The translations under genes were made by a program, and so were the position numbers. Positions 23,001-36,040 of a DNA stretch of 64,000 nt are shown here, piece by piece. This DNA comes from Cephalopachus bancanus. Its lineage: Eukaryota > Chordata > Mammalia > Primates > Tarsiidae. The DNA lies in NCBI GenBank assembly GCA_027257055.1, contig JAPVLO010000097.1:2790001-2854000 (forward strand), in the 5' to 3' direction. The notes under the pieces were generated by a model, which was not told where the DNA came from, did not search any database, and worked only from the letters and a program-made list of their open reading frames with translations. The stretch's first letter is position 1, and each line of letters opens with the position of its first letter.

Positions 23001-23430
23001 AGATAGATTAATCTATCAACTTCCCCTCAACTAATTCCAAGTTTTAATACTATAACCTGCGAATGTTATATTATATGGCAAAAGGGACTTTGAAAATATG
23101 ATTAAGATCCTAAATATGATTAAGTTTGTTAAATTGCAATTCCTACATCAAATATCCATAATAGATTACACACAAACTATATTCTAATATTCATTATAAT
23201 TTACTGTCACTGAAAACAGAACTGGATGCACAATTTTCAGGGTCCAGAGGAAAATAAGAATGTGGGTCTCCTTGTTCAAAAATTATTAAAAATTTTAAGA
23301 TGTGATTACTTTACAACATTAAATCAAGTTCAGGAGCCATCAGGGCATAGAGCCCTGTGGGACTGCATGGACCACTCAAATGCTCATGAACCAGACCTGA
23401 CTGAAACTTAAAGCTCAGCACATGGTTACA
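22995..23430 (+). repeat. Possible MLT1-like MaLR LTR fragment
   Basis: The order CTGTGGTAGATAGATTAATC, AACCTGCGAATGTTATATTATATGG, GGGACTTTGAAAATATGATTAAG recalls the first third of old MaLR LTRs. The remainder to 23430 is not clearly alignable. Tentative. Confidence 0.35.
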
Positions 23431-25130
23431 AAGCTCCTCTGTAAGCTGCATCAATCAGACCGACATTGACTTGCTTTTCATCCACAATTTTTTTATTTCA
23501 GTAATCAAGGTATAGTGGCAAGATAGGAAGGAGGTATGGGAAAAAGGTAAAAATATCACTTATAGTACTTAGCGAGATTACTTCTTTCCTCCAAAGTCTT
23601 CCCCAGAATACATCAGAGTCTACCTAAGTGCACTTTTCTAGATTTTGCAACTACCTCTATCTGAGGAACCTTTATTTTTCTCCTGTAATCACACTACAAC
23701 CAAATGAAAACATTGCTCATGTTGAACTTGAAATCCACAATTCAATTTTAAGAACAGAGGAGGATGGAAGGAAGGGTAATGTGGTAAAAGATTAAAGGAT
23801 TGCCAAGTAATTTGAAATCCTTCAAAATGTAATCTAAATTTGTGAGCAAAAGCATTTAAATTAACTATCCAATAGTCCCTTTGAATAAATGAAATTGTGT
23901 GAATTTATGCTGAGTAGAATATTAAATGTTATGCTTTTAATTTTTATGTCATATACTTGTTTACCACTACATGCAAAGATAAAGAATTCAAGCAAAAATA
24001 CTAAAATAATTAAAGATTTGAAACTTTGGATCCATTTAAAAAGATTAATAAGGTGAGAAGATTTGTCTTAATAAAATAAACTATAGAGAAGTTTCTTTGA
24101 TTATATTGTAAGATAATATATGGTCTATCGGCTTTCACTTCCACTGAAAGAAGTGCAAAGTAAAACAGAGTACAGTATTTAACTGTACACCCCACCTCCT
24201 AAGACGATTTGGGAATGGGAGAGACCTACAAGGAAACATAAATTCTCTTTTTATTATGGTAATTTATTTGTAATGATGTGATTCAGGTAATTCTGAAACT
24301 ACAGCAAATGTACTAATGATCTTAAAAAATGAGCAAATGCTTTGATGTTATTAGAAGCCAATTTTTACTATTAGAAGACAAGAAATACAAATGTAGAAGA
24401 CAAGACAGGATAGTGAGTCTTCTCTTGCAATTAGAATGAAGTTACCTGTGTATATTCATGATTTGTTATATATAGCATATATAACCATATATATATAATA
24501 TACATGGAGAGAGACAGAAACAGAGACAGACAAAGAAAGGAGAGAGAGAGAGAGAGAATACATCAAGATTGTCCAAGATTTCTCTATATATGTGATCAAT
24601 TAGTCTATCTATATATCTATATTCATATGTATCTATATTGGATATAGATAGACTAATATATACACATACATACACATATATACAAAATCTCATTTTCATG
24701 CACACATGTAGGTTATATATGTATGAATATATATATGCATAAAAGTATATATACAAGCATTCATTTTTCCAGTTCTATCTATTTAAAGTATCTAGAAGCA
24801 AAGAAACCGCAATAGCAATAAGCACAGATTTTGCCCAAATATTGATTTTTTTATTCCAGGGCTGGTAAGAGTAGGTATAAAATGAATCTTGACTATCTCA
24901 TTTTTTCAGAATATAAGCGAGGGACACCAAGCAGCACTGGTAACTGGGATCCAGTCACAACAACGAATGCAACTTATAATGTGTTCTTCCTCCCCCATGG
25001 GCCAAAAATGTCCTTATTTTGCTTGGAGGTAATAGATAGTTCATCCTGAGTAAGTTACTTGTGCCCCTTTTAAACACATCAGTTGGAACCTATAAGAGGC
25101 TTCATGGAACCAGATAAAACAAGCAGAACA
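23431..25130. other. No gene recognised; AT microsatellite inside
   Basis: Mostly unclassified AT-rich DNA. The only distinct structure is the AT/GATA-rich stretch at 24460-24760, listed separately. The 96-codon Tyr/Ile-rich minus-strand frame there is a product of the microsatellite. Confidence 0.4.
24460..24760. repeat. AT-rich/GA/GATA degenerate microsatellite with a hairpin
   Basis: Runs of TATATA, a GAGAGA block at about 24540-24557, and CTAT/GATA units. Within it, 24599-24614 and 24642-24657 are perfect 16-bp inverted arms (ATTAGTCTATCTATAT) with a 27-nt loop. Confidence 0.85.
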
Positions 25131-26700
25131 GCATAACAAAGCAAAGATTCTAAACATTAAACAGGAATTGAAATTAGAATCCAGTAAAGTAAGTCAGGGC
25201 TCTTATGCTAAAACTAAGTGAGGTAAAAGCCTATGGAATTAATAGGACCATGAATTTCCTAAAAAATACAAAAAATATGTGTAGGATACAACACCCATCA
25301 TATCAAAAACTGAGAAATTGATAACTTTAGTGGAAGAATGCAATCAACTGACTACAATGCTGAAATGAATCAGATTTTGAAATCTGGCATAAATTTTAAA
25401 TCAGTCATTTAAAAAAAAACATTCAACAAGATTATGAATTATACTGAAACAAATGGAAAATAGAAGTATGCAAACACAATTTATATGAAATAACAAATTG
25501 AAATTATATAGCTAGAAAATAAGATTTAAAACGTTCTCACTGGATGAGCTCAGTGCTGGAGTGGAATAATAGAAACAGTAAACTTGAGGTGAGGTTAATA
25601 AAAATTACCAATCAGACAGCGAATAAAGAGATTAGGAAAAAAAAACCACGGATGTATTAACCCCATAACAAATTAGTCAATATTTAAATCATTAGGTTTC
25701 TAGAAAAATGAATAGAGTATCCATGCAAATAATGATTGAAAACCTCTAAAATTTGGTGAAAGACGCAAAACTATAGATCCAAAAAGCTTGGTAAATTCAA
25801 AACAGAATAATAATTTTAAAAAACACTGTAAGACACGTTGCACTTAAATTTCTGAAAACTAAAAAGAAGTGAAATACCTTTACAGTGTTTTAAATTGACG
25901 CATCAAACACAGGGTAGCACCAATTTGAATGACAGCTGTTTTCTCATCTGAAACTTTGAAAGCCATGAGAAATAGAATAAAAATTTCCAAGGGCTAAAAT
26001 AAAATAATTATCTACCAAACATTATATATCTAGTACATCTATCCTTCAAGACAAAGACATATTAAAATAATTTGTCACTAGCAGATCTAGACTTAAAAAT
26101 GGCTAAAGGAAGTTCTTCAAACAGAAAAAAAAAATGTAAAAGAAGAATCTCAAAGTATTAGGAAGGAAGGAAGAAAAAGATAAGAACAAAAACATAGTTA
26201 AATACAATAGACTATCTTTTTTCTTATAAGTTTTAAAAAACGTATGACAAATGAAACAAAAAACATTATACACTAGACAGTGATACCTCACTTGAAGACA
26301 TAAATTGTTGATATTGGTAGACTATTATGAGGTTACTTTTGTGTATTGAATGTCCAGAGTAACTACTACAAAAGTATATAATGATATACACTTTAAAAAA
26401 CTATGAATATCTCTGTTATAAATTGTAGAAAAATGCTCAAATAGTGCAAGGTAGAATTTTAAAAAAGGAAAACAAAGAAAGGAAAATCAAAGAAAGCAAG
26501 CAAACAAACAAAAACAATGTAATGGCAGACATAAGCATTAAAAAATCAACAGTTACCTTCAATGTAAATAGTCTAAATACACTAAATAAAGGCAGAAATT
26601 TGTAAATTTTTTAAAAAATGTGACCCTACTAAGGATCGGAAGATATAAACAACACAACCGAAAACAAACAAATTTAAACTGACATGTAAAGAATATTCCC
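25130..26700 (+). repeat. Old L1M: 5' region, ORF1 and start of ORF2
   Basis: Plus-strand order fits an old L1M. ORF1-like sequence includes ATAGATCCAAAAAGCTTGG at about 25773, TTCTCATCTGAAACTTTGAAAGCCATGAG at 25942 and TATCCTTCAAGACAAAGACA at about 26041. An ORF1-end block AAAGGAAGTTCTTCAAACAG at 26105 leads to an inter-ORF part, then the first codons of ORF2 (ATGTAAATAGTCTAAATACAC at about 26561). All frames are broken. Confidence 0.65.
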
Positions 26701-26717
26701 ACTAACAGCAGAGTTGT

Positions 26718-26835
26718 AGATAGACAGTGAAAAATAGATATAGATATAGATAGGTATACAGATAGATATAGGTAGATATATTATTATTTATATTATAGCT
26801 ATCATTTCATATCTATCAACTTTGTATTCTATTCC

Positions 26836-26891
<56 letters not shown>

Positions 26892-26935
26892 ATCCATCGA
26901 TCTAACCATCTATCCACCCATCCATCCATCCATTC
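26718..26935. repeat. (GATA)n then (CTAT)n facing microsatellites
   Basis: Left part 26718-26780 is made of GATATA/GATAGATA units. After about 55 bp, 26836-26890 is a clean run of about 14 CTAT units followed by CATC/CATC variants to 26935. The two parts are complementary, so they can pair as a long hairpin. Confidence 0.9.
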
Positions 26936-26939
26936 ATCT

Positions 26940-28460
26940 ACCTATTATTTGTAGCTTCACAAAGGTAGATTTGTTTGGAACTTGAATCTACCCACAACAT
27001 ATTTAAGTGATTTGAAATGTTTAAGTTATTTGACCATAATAGACTAAAAGTAGAAATCAGCAGTAACTTGATGATACCACAATTTCCTAAAAATAATAAT
27101 TTTCTCTGCAACATTTACACTAATAGTTTAAGGTTAGGTAATCCAGCCTTTTGTTTCATAGTAGTTTATATTTTCTAATACACTAACATGCCACCTTTAT
27201 CTACGTATACACCATTAGCCTTCAAGTAATACCTAATTATAAAATAGTACTTAATTGGAGTGTATATTTTTAATATTATGTGGGTATAAAAAGCAGATAA
27301 TATTCTCAACTGGAAAAAGTGGAAAGAATCTTTTTCAGGTCACAGAATAATTCTTTAGGCAATCTTTAGGTAAATCAGTTTGCATGCTAAGATACAAAGG
27401 AACATAGGTAGAAAAAAGAAATACTCTAGCTAAAGTTAAACCTGTTTAAATTATTCATTAACAACTCATCTTAATTTTATCACAACCAAAAATATCCTAG
27501 ATTACCTTAGAGGAAGATAAGAGCTAGTTAAGCATTTAATGCTGAAGATAAAAATAGGTTTGTCCTACAAAATTAGTGAGATAGTGATGGAGATAACAAG
27601 CTATAGTTGCTACTTTAATTAGCTTTTAAAATACTCATATGACACAGATCTATTAAGGCAGCTATCACAAAGGCCCAGTACCATGTTCCTCAACTTTATT
27701 AATTTAACGATTGAGCTAAATCTAAATTTAACTCTCCTTGCTATTTTTTCCTTTCATTTTTCACTTTCAAGCTCTATCAGACAGTATTTTCAACATTAAA
27801 TTATGTTTTTTTCTTTTTAATGGAGAGATATGTAATAAGTTCAATAAGCCAAAAAATAAAAAAAGTTGTTAATGACATCCATAAATTTACATAATTTCTG
27901 ATACTTTTGAGTACTTCTATTCAAATTACAAATGCCAATTGTGAAACTGACAAAATGGTAAATTGGCTGTTAAATCTAATGTGTTTTAGATAGGGACCCC
28001 AAGAAACATGATGTGTTCTCTTTTCCTTCACTTTATACAACCAATTAAGTATCTAACCAACAAGTTCAAGGTTTAGAATGGTTCTTCTTCTCTTCGTTAT
28101 TATCATTATGTGCTGGGTATTGTTTCTTGTCTGAACAATTTCTACCATTTTATAAATGTCTTGCTGCCTTCAGTCTTGCACATATATTCATCTATTGTCT
28201 ATAATAAACCTAGTTTCAAATCTTCATTACTTACTGCATGTTTACTAGAGCAACCACATTCTCCTTCAATATCTTCATTTGTAAAATAGATAAAGTGTTC
28301 ATGGGAATGTTTAGTACTCAGAATAAGACGTGGTGTATTGTAATCATTCAACAAATCTATGCCATTATTGCTACTGCTATATTTTGTTTTCATTAAAAAT
28401 CCAGTCACGTCACTGTTTGTTTCTAAATTTTTCAGAATTTTATCTTGGTCTTCAGGGTCA
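26940..28460. other. No recognised feature
   Basis: 1.5 kb AT-rich without supportable gene or repeat. Confidence 0.4.
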
Positions 28461-28700
28461 AGTCAGAGGTATTTTATGTAGCCTATAAAACCTCTTTGCT
28501 CTGGCTCTGCATCTCTCTCTAATTTATTACTTTAAAATCCTAGATTTGATACTAAATCATTATTCTATTGCTGAAATATTCTACATTATCTTCAGCTTTT
28601 CTCTATCCCTGGAATAGAAAATCTTCACACCTTTTCTGAAGTAGTTGTTCCATGGTTTATTCAGCTCGAGTTATATTCTACTAGAATTTTCTTAAAAACC
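28460..28700 (+). repeat. Possible L2 LINE 3' fragment
   Basis: AAACCTCTTTGCTCTGGCTCTG, then TCAGCTTTTCTCTATCCCTGG, then TCACACCTTTTCTGAAGTAG. This order resembles the L2 3' region, in which a 'Cys-rich, CTGGAATG' block precedes the short 3' UTR. Very diverged. Confidence 0.4.
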
Positions 28701-28779
28701 TTCTGTGTGTGTGTTTTAGGTGTCTTATTTTGGTTGTTCCTCTAATAATTTGTACACTGGTCAGTTTTTGTGCTTTTTC

Positions 28780-29058
28780 TTACTGGGTGTGATGGCTCAT
28801 GCCTATATTCCCAACACTTTGGGAGGCAGAGGCTAGAGGATTGCCTGAACCCAGGGTATCGAGACCAGCTTGAGAAACATGGTGAGATCTCATCTCTACA
28901 ATAAAAAAATTATCTGGGCAGGGTGGTGCTCGCCTGTGGTTCCAGTTTCCTGGAAGACTGAGGATCATCTGAGCCCAGAAAGTCAAGGGTGTGGTGCCAT
29001 GAGCACTGCGCTCCAGCCTGGATGACAGAGTGAGACTCCTATACAAAGAAAAAAAAAA
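28780..29058 (+). mobile_element. Alu, old
   Basis: CTGGGTGTGATGGCTCATGCC left arm, linker CTCTACAATAAAAAAATTATC, and right arm ending CTCCAGCCTGGATGACAGAGTGAGACTCC with a short A-tail. It keeps CCTGG near the 3' end, where young copies here have TCTGG, so it is an earlier lineage member. Confidence 0.92.
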
Positions 29059-32000
29059 GTACTTTTTCTCCATTATTTTCCTGATGCCCTTCCAAATCTG
29101 TTTCCCAGCCTGCTGCATGAATGAGAGACTAACCTTAATTCTATCATTTTCATTTAGGTCCAACTATTAGAATCTAAGTTGGGAACAAAAGAGAAAAGAG
29201 TAAGTTTAGAGTATTAATTCCCTTAACTCCCTTCTTGCACAGATACCTTGAAATGGATGCACCCAACAAATACATTCTCTCTTTCTTTAGGCTCTGGTCT
29301 TGTATTTGTATTTTCAAGCCTAAGAATATTAAAAATGAAAAAAAATATTTTTAGTCCTGGTTTACTGTACCACATATTGTTACTCTGTACAGTCTGATTT
29401 CATCATTGTAAATCGTTTATTTTTAAAACTGTTGTTAATTTCTCACTTTGAGCATGCCACACATTTCTTGCCAGGACCCTGGTAGTGCTTAACAGTGTAT
29501 ATCAATCGGAATAGGTTTGCTTGCATTATGGTAACAACCAACCCTCAATATTGCAATAACTTACGAGAAACCAATGAGGGCTCTACTACAAACACTGCAT
29601 AAGACTGTATGCTTGCGTTCCTCTGATATCCAAACAAGAAAGAAGAAAATGATCTCTTGAAGATTCTGTTTAGAAATGATACAAAAGCTTCTGCTTTATC
29701 AACCAAGGCGTAGTCCTGGCAATATGTACATGCAAGAAAGGAAGAAAGTTAATGAAAGAAGGATGAGGAATACTGATGAAAGCATTATAACTTCTGCATT
29801 TTATGTTACAGAAAGAATACATACTTTTTTCTATACAAATAAAAACAGTAATTAATAAAAAAGTTGTACCACAATTACTTTTGAACAGATTCAAATAAGT
29901 AAAGCTATTCTGCCATTATAATAATATAAATGAGTCAAATAACTCCACTAAACCCTATGATTCAGAAAAGAAAAACTTCTCCAGAGATTGTGATATTAGT
30001 GAGAGAAGCTCTGGATTGGTGTTTGAGAAATCTGGATTCTATGGTAAGTTAAAGACGAACTGCCATGTTGTCTTAGACAAATCTTTGTAGTTGAATATTT
30101 CCTTTGAAAGTGACAAATTTAAAAAATTAAAACTTTCAGATTAATATTGAGTTTTAATGAGGTATTACTAATTTTCATAAAAACTAATAGGTAGTGACAG
30201 ACTTGAAATCTTCTCATTTTGATGATTAAAATGATGACCCTGAATTGCTTTCAAGCTCATGTATCTATCAGGTGAGGTATGAATATATTAAATGAGTCTA
30301 CATTACAATACATCTCAGTCTATACTGGATAGCAGATGTCAGGTGATGGTGGGTAGAACAATTCTTTTCTTCCTGTTATATCTTTTTAATGAGGATATAT
30401 ATAGTTGACTCTAATCATTAATTTTAAGAATAAACAAGTCATACAGATTGGGCAAATACTTTCAAAAGTGATTTGATGACAGATTTCACTTTCTTATATG
30501 CTATTTTAGAGTGTAGCATATCTTAATGAATGTATGTAAATACATTACCTGTAGTTCTGCTTTCTTATCAGGGAAAGCAATGGCTTGTTATAATTGCTAT
30601 GACATAAATTGATCTTTTCAGGAAGATAGCTGTTTTGTCTCATGTTTTACTGAATACTACATATTCATCTAGAGGTTCATCATTGTTTCTGAAAATAGTT
30701 CACTATAATAAAGAAATCCTATCTGAATTAAGAAGTAAGATTTCTTCACTAGGCTATCATGACTGCAATGGGCTGCGTAGACACTGGTTTTATCTAATCC
30801 TATACTCAATTACCTTGTACTCATCATTCTTAGAATTATCAAACCTATACAATTTTTGTAACCATATACTGGATACACTCAAGAGCATGTCAGTCTTGTT
30901 TTAAGTGTTCCAGTCAGATTTATTTTACTTATTTATTTATTTTAGATTGGAAAACATGGTTTATTTAGAAAGTAAGCTAGAGAGACAGAGAGAGGAGATT
31001 CACCTTCTCCAGGTAGGGGAGAGGGCCAAAGCTTAGGAAAACACAACAGTCATAGCCCAATGAACACATGACCTAGCCAGTGCTTAACAAAAGCAATGGC
31101 CCAGCCAGATTAATTAAGCGAAAATTATTTTCATTTAATGTTTTAGTTAACTGTGACGTTTTTCAGATTTTCAAATTAAACATCTGATTACAATAAAATA
31201 CATTTCTTGCCTTTGGAAAGAACAAGTGTATATCTTCACAGCACAATTTGTGCCAAGATTGAAATTTAGTGTTACTTGTCAGGTAATCAAATGGAATTAC
31301 CTCATGGACACCAAAAGAACCAATAAATTCTAAAATAAAAAATAATGCACTGCTTAAAGAACTAGTAACACAAAAATCCAAAGGAGTCATTTAAAAATAA
31401 ACTCTAGGCATTACAGGAATTAACAAAACCTTACTCAATTCTCATGCCACAACTTCTCATCTTGATGAATTATGAAAAGAAACTGAGCATGTTACAAGAG
31501 TAACATGAACGTTCTGCCAAAATATTGAGTTTGACATTCTAAAGAAAACAAGAGACCATTGCCAGCAGTTTTTGTAAGGACTTGACATTTATTACAAATG
31601 TTTAGAGCAAGAAAGCCTGAGGGCTGCTAGAAAGCATGTAGTCGGCTGGCACATGTCTCTGTTTCTTGACTTTGCATACTCAGCCTGGCAAGGACAACAA
31701 TTGCTTCAGAAATCACTTTCTATAACATTTTGTATAGTGGCAACTACTTACTGCATCGATCACCATAAATAGCATCTTCTACTGGTTTTTATTTTTCCAT
31801 TTATTCTCACAATCTCCCTTTGGCTGCTCTGTGGCCAGTCCTCAGCATTGCTCTCTTCTTGTGTTTTCCACTAACCTATAATTAAATAATGATTTAAAAA
31901 ACCCTCTATTTTTAACCCTAATCTCATTCTTAAACTCCAAATATACATAAAACTAACTTAATACATCTCTTCTTGAATATCCCACACGTACCTAAAATAT

Positions 32001-33050
32001 GTATTCATCATCATACCATTTAAAAGATGATTTTATGGTAAATAAAGCATAAATATATAAAACCACACAAAGTAAATATATGGATTACTGAATAATATAC
32101 TAAAGCAGATACCATACAATGACCACATAAATCAAGATAGAATTTTGCCACCTACCTCTGAGATATCTGTTTATCCTGTTTAAATCTCAGTGCTCTCTCC
32201 TCTTCTACAAATAAACACTATCCTCACTTTTATATTAATTACTTCCATACTTTTTTTTTTACTATATCAACTACGTGTGCATCAATAGATATTGTATGTG
32301 GTAGACTTCTATTGTACCAATTTAGCTAAATTGGAACTATCTTTCCTAAATTTCCCATCTCTGCCTGCATAGTTACAAGTTAGCATTGGCTACAAGAGGC
32401 TTGTATCCAAGATTTAGAAGCAGAAAGTAAAGGAACAGGTATTTATTTTATAGTTACCAAGTATGTGGTAGAAACAAGGCGCTTTGGCAAGACCAAAATC
32501 TTTCCACTAGGGTTGTTCATTGCTACTGTGGTTGTGTTTAGTGTTTTTCAGTGAAAAAGGTAGAAAAGATAAATGATAGATAGCTGATGAAATTTACCAT
32601 GCTCATATTTCACATTCAAATTTGAGTCTCCAGAATGTTTACTTAGTATGCTTTGTATTACATCTATATCAACTTTTTTCCACACTAAAAGTTTGGGTTT
32701 CCAGGAACACAGGAGAACATATCTTAATTATTCACTCGTTGCATTCTATTTTACATAGACAACACTCTCAGTATAATAAAACTGTTGCTGCCACCACTAA
32801 TTAATACTGACAGAAAAGAAAAGTAAATTTTTGCATGTGCTCTTCTCACTTTCTCTTTTGTTTGGTGTGCTTTATTTACATTGCGAGAGCACATGACCAT
32901 TACATAGCGTACTTCCTTTCTGTAAACACTCATTTAACCTTAGTTGTAAAACTAAGTATGTATTTATTGCTCATCACCACTTCTTATGTCAAATCTCTCT
33001 ATTTTGGTTGTCTAGAGTTTATTTCAGAGTAATTTCCTTTACCGATCTGT
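29059..33050. other. No gene recognised in 4 kb
   Basis: Unclassified DNA, the longest stretch without a named repeat. Frames at 30635-30904 (89 codons, plus), 29670-29894 and 31163-31390 (minus) show no domain and are of the length expected by chance in AT-rich DNA. The block 30950-31110 is less AT-rich (GAGGAGATTCACCTTCTCC...) but I cannot name it. This may be the best place for unique, possibly conserved, host sequence. Confidence 0.4.
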
Positions 33051-33054
33051 ATTT

Positions 33055-33290
33055 TATTTTATTTATTTTTTAACTTTTTAAAAATATTTATTTAGTTTTT
33101 AAAATAACTTACAATTATACATACTTAGCACTTAAAATACGATGTTTTGAAGTATGTGTACATTACCAAATGCTTATTTCTAGCTAATTAACAATTGCTT
33201 TACCTCAAATAGTTGCCATTTTTTGTGGTGACAACACTTAATATCAACTGTGTCAATATTCTTCAAACATATAATATACTTCCTTCTTAA
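33055..33290 (-). repeat. Antisense L1 3' UTR fragment (MA/PB-like)
   Basis: AACTTACAATTATACATACTTAG, GATGTTTTGAAGTATGTGTACATT and CAACACTTAATATCAACTGTG follow the reverse complement of an older primate L1 3' UTR. Approximate. Confidence 0.5.
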
Positions 33291-33649
33291 AAATATTTTT
33301 TTCTACTTCTTTAAAGCTATGCTGTGTGTCTCCTTTGTGACATACTTTCACCACTCAACAAGTAAGTGTTCAACTTTGCCTTTATATTTATTTCCTACTT
33401 GGCAGAGCTTGAGGGTCAAATAGACATGAGTGCTTTGGACCTTTCTAGGTCTTTCCTGAGTCTGCACCTGGCCCTGGTTATGCATATTTTCCTAAGATCT
33501 TTGAACTACGTGCATATTTTTCAAAGGTCTAAGTTCTAAAGAATTTCACTCCCCGTTTTCTTTGGTAAGTATTTTATCATGACTATTATTTACCTCAATT
33601 GATATAATTGTGCCCTATGTAAAATGCATAGTTTATTTACTTTTAAATG

Positions 33650-33780
33650 ATCCTAAACCAGGGGAAGTGAGGACCAGTCGGATGCCCAAACTTCACCTGC
33701 ACATACATTACTTAGGTACCTAATCCTGATTTGTACCCTACATCTTTATAATAAAATAAAGTGAAAAATAATATAAAATA
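33650..33780 (+). mobile_element. Short L1 3' end with tail
   Basis: AAACCAGGGGAAGTGAGGACC, AAACTTCACCTGCAC and GATTTGTACCCTACATCTTT parallel the L1 3' UTR at 17190-17285 (AAACCAGGTGAAGTGGGGATC...), ending in TATAATAAAATAAAG. It is a strongly truncated insertion of the same L1 lineage. Confidence 0.7.
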
Positions 33781-34096
33781 ATGTAATTTAAAGATATTTT
33801 AAGATGAATACAAATAAAGACCTAATACAAGAAAACATGGAATGCAGTAGATAGTTTTCAGGGGCTGCTTACAGTAGTAAATGCCTCTATAAAATAGAAC
33901 GATTTAAAATCAATAATGTAAAGTTTGATCTGTATTTTAATTTTCATGGCAGTACCAGATTATCTTGGTCACAGAAGCTATGTAGTAACATTTGAAATCA
34001 GACAATTTCCAACCACTTTTTATTTTCATGATTGTTTTATTTATGTTGGACCGCTTGCATTTTTATATAAATTTTAGAATCAACTTGCCTATTCTT

Positions 34097-34097
<1 letters not shown>

Positions 34098-34140
<43 letters not shown>
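34098..34140. repeat. (CA)n microsatellite
   Basis: Twenty-one uninterrupted CA units between ATTCTTG and TTGCAGCTG, inside the antisense L1M. Confidence 0.98.
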
Positions 34141-34145
<5 letters not shown>

Positions 34146-35302
34146 GCTGAGAGTTTGATAGGACATGTGTTAAATTAATAAATCTTATAATATTAAGTTT
34201 TTAATCCATGAACTTTGAGCATTTATTCATTTATTAAGATTTTTGAAAATTATATTCAATAGGTTTTGTAGTTTTCAGTGCACATATTTTGCAATTTTCA
34301 TGTTAAATTTATTTATTTTTTAATGTTTTGATTCTTTTGTAGATGGAATTGTTTTCCATCTCATTTTGCAGTGTTCATTGCTAGGGTATAAGAATAAAAT
34401 TTGTTTAGTGTATTGATCCTGAATCGAGCAACTATCTTGAATATGTTATAGAAATCAAATTGTATTTTTGTGTATTCCTTTGGTTTTTCTATATGAAGAT
34501 AATGTCTTCTAAGAATAGAGATAATTTTTACTGTTTGTTTCCAAATGTGCACGCCTTTTATTTCCTTTTCTAGCCTAACTACAATGACAAGAACCTCCAA
34601 TAAAATGTTAAAGTAGCAATTGCAGTCATTCTTGTCTTATTTCTGATCTTAAGGGAGCTAGTCTGCCACCATTAAGTATGAAGTTAGTATAAATTTCTCA
34701 TAGACGGTCTTGAACAGGTTGAGAATGTTTCTTTCTACTCTTAGTATACTGAATGTTTTTATCATAAGAGAGCGATGGTATTTGCCAGGGTTTTTTCTGT
34801 ATTTATGGAGATCATCATGTTGTTTTTTGTCCTTCATATATTACTATTGCGCTTTACAATGAATTCCACATTTTGAGCCAACTTGCATTCCTGGGAAAAG
34901 ACCCATTTGTCAACAGTGTATAATCTTTTTATGTTTGGTAAATTAGATTGCTAGTACTGTCTTAGAATGGTTGTGCTTATATTTATAAGGGATATTGGTC
35001 TATAGTTTCCTTTGTTGTTATTATTGCCTAGTTTTGATATCAGGGTAATACAGGATTGACTTTCACAGATTGAGTTGAAAGAATTCTCTCAACTTCTATT
35101 TTTTTGAAGAGTTTTTTTAAAGATTGGAACTCTTCTCTAATATTTAATAGAATTCACCAGTGCAATCATCTGGTGAGTTCCTGGGTTGTTGTTCTTAAAA
35201 AAATTATTGATTATATATTAAAGTGTATTACTTGTTTTACTACTTCTTGAGTCTGCTTAGGTACTGTGTTCTTCTAGGAATCTATTTTCCTAAATTTTCT
35301 AG

Positions 35303-35597
35303 TTTTTTTTTTTTTTTTTTTTGAGTTGGAGTCTCACTCGGTTGCCCAGACTGGAGTGCATCGGCCGCTCCCGGCCACCGCAGCCTCGACCTGCTGGGCT
35401 CCAGCGATCCTTCCGCCTCAGCCTTCCGAGGAGCTGGAATTACAGGCATGCGCTACCATGCCCGGCTGATTTTTTGATTTATTGTAGAGATGAGGTCTCG
35501 CTGCCCTGGGTGGTCTCGAACCCACGGGCTCAGGCAATCCACTCACCTCAGTCTCCCAAAGGCGCAGGATTACAGGCTGAGCCACAGAGTCCGGCTT
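35303..35597 (-). mobile_element. Alu, young lineage-specific copy with TSD
   Basis: T-run then TGAGTTGGAGTCTCACTCGG, right arm with GGCCGCTCCCGGCCACCGC, linker TTGATTTATTGTAGAGATGAGG, left arm ending GAGCCACAGAGTCCGGC. TSD AATTTTCTAG(T6) at 35293-35308 and 35598-35613. Low divergence from the copies at 40738 and 51328. Confidence 0.96.
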
Positions 35598-36040
35598 AAT
35601 TTTCTAGTTTTTTATTAGCTGAATATTCCCAGTATTCTCTTACAGTTTTTTATTTCTATAGGTTAAGGGTAATTCCTTCACATTTATTCCAGATTTTAGT
35701 AATTTTATCTTTTTACCTTCTTTCTTGGTTTTATATTGGCAAACCTTTATCAATTTTGCTTACCTATTCAAATAATTAGCTTTTATATTTATTGATTTTC
35801 TCTATAGTATCTTCATTTTATTTATTTCTGCTCTAGTCTATTTATTTATTATTTATGTTTCCTTTAGTTGTTTGTTCTTTTTGTAGTTTCTTAAGGTGAA
35901 AGTTATTTATTAACGTTATGAGCTTCTTATTTTTTTTAACATAGGTGTTTAAACTTTAAGTTTCCCCACTGATTTAACTGCTGCCTGCTTCGTATGTTGT
36001 ACATTTGTTTTCAAGCTTCTCAAAGTATTTTCTGATTTTC

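Noticed and set aside
26836..26890. Regular repeats as a CRISPR-like array
   Set aside because: Four-base uniform units without spacers in a vertebrate-type genome: a microsatellite.
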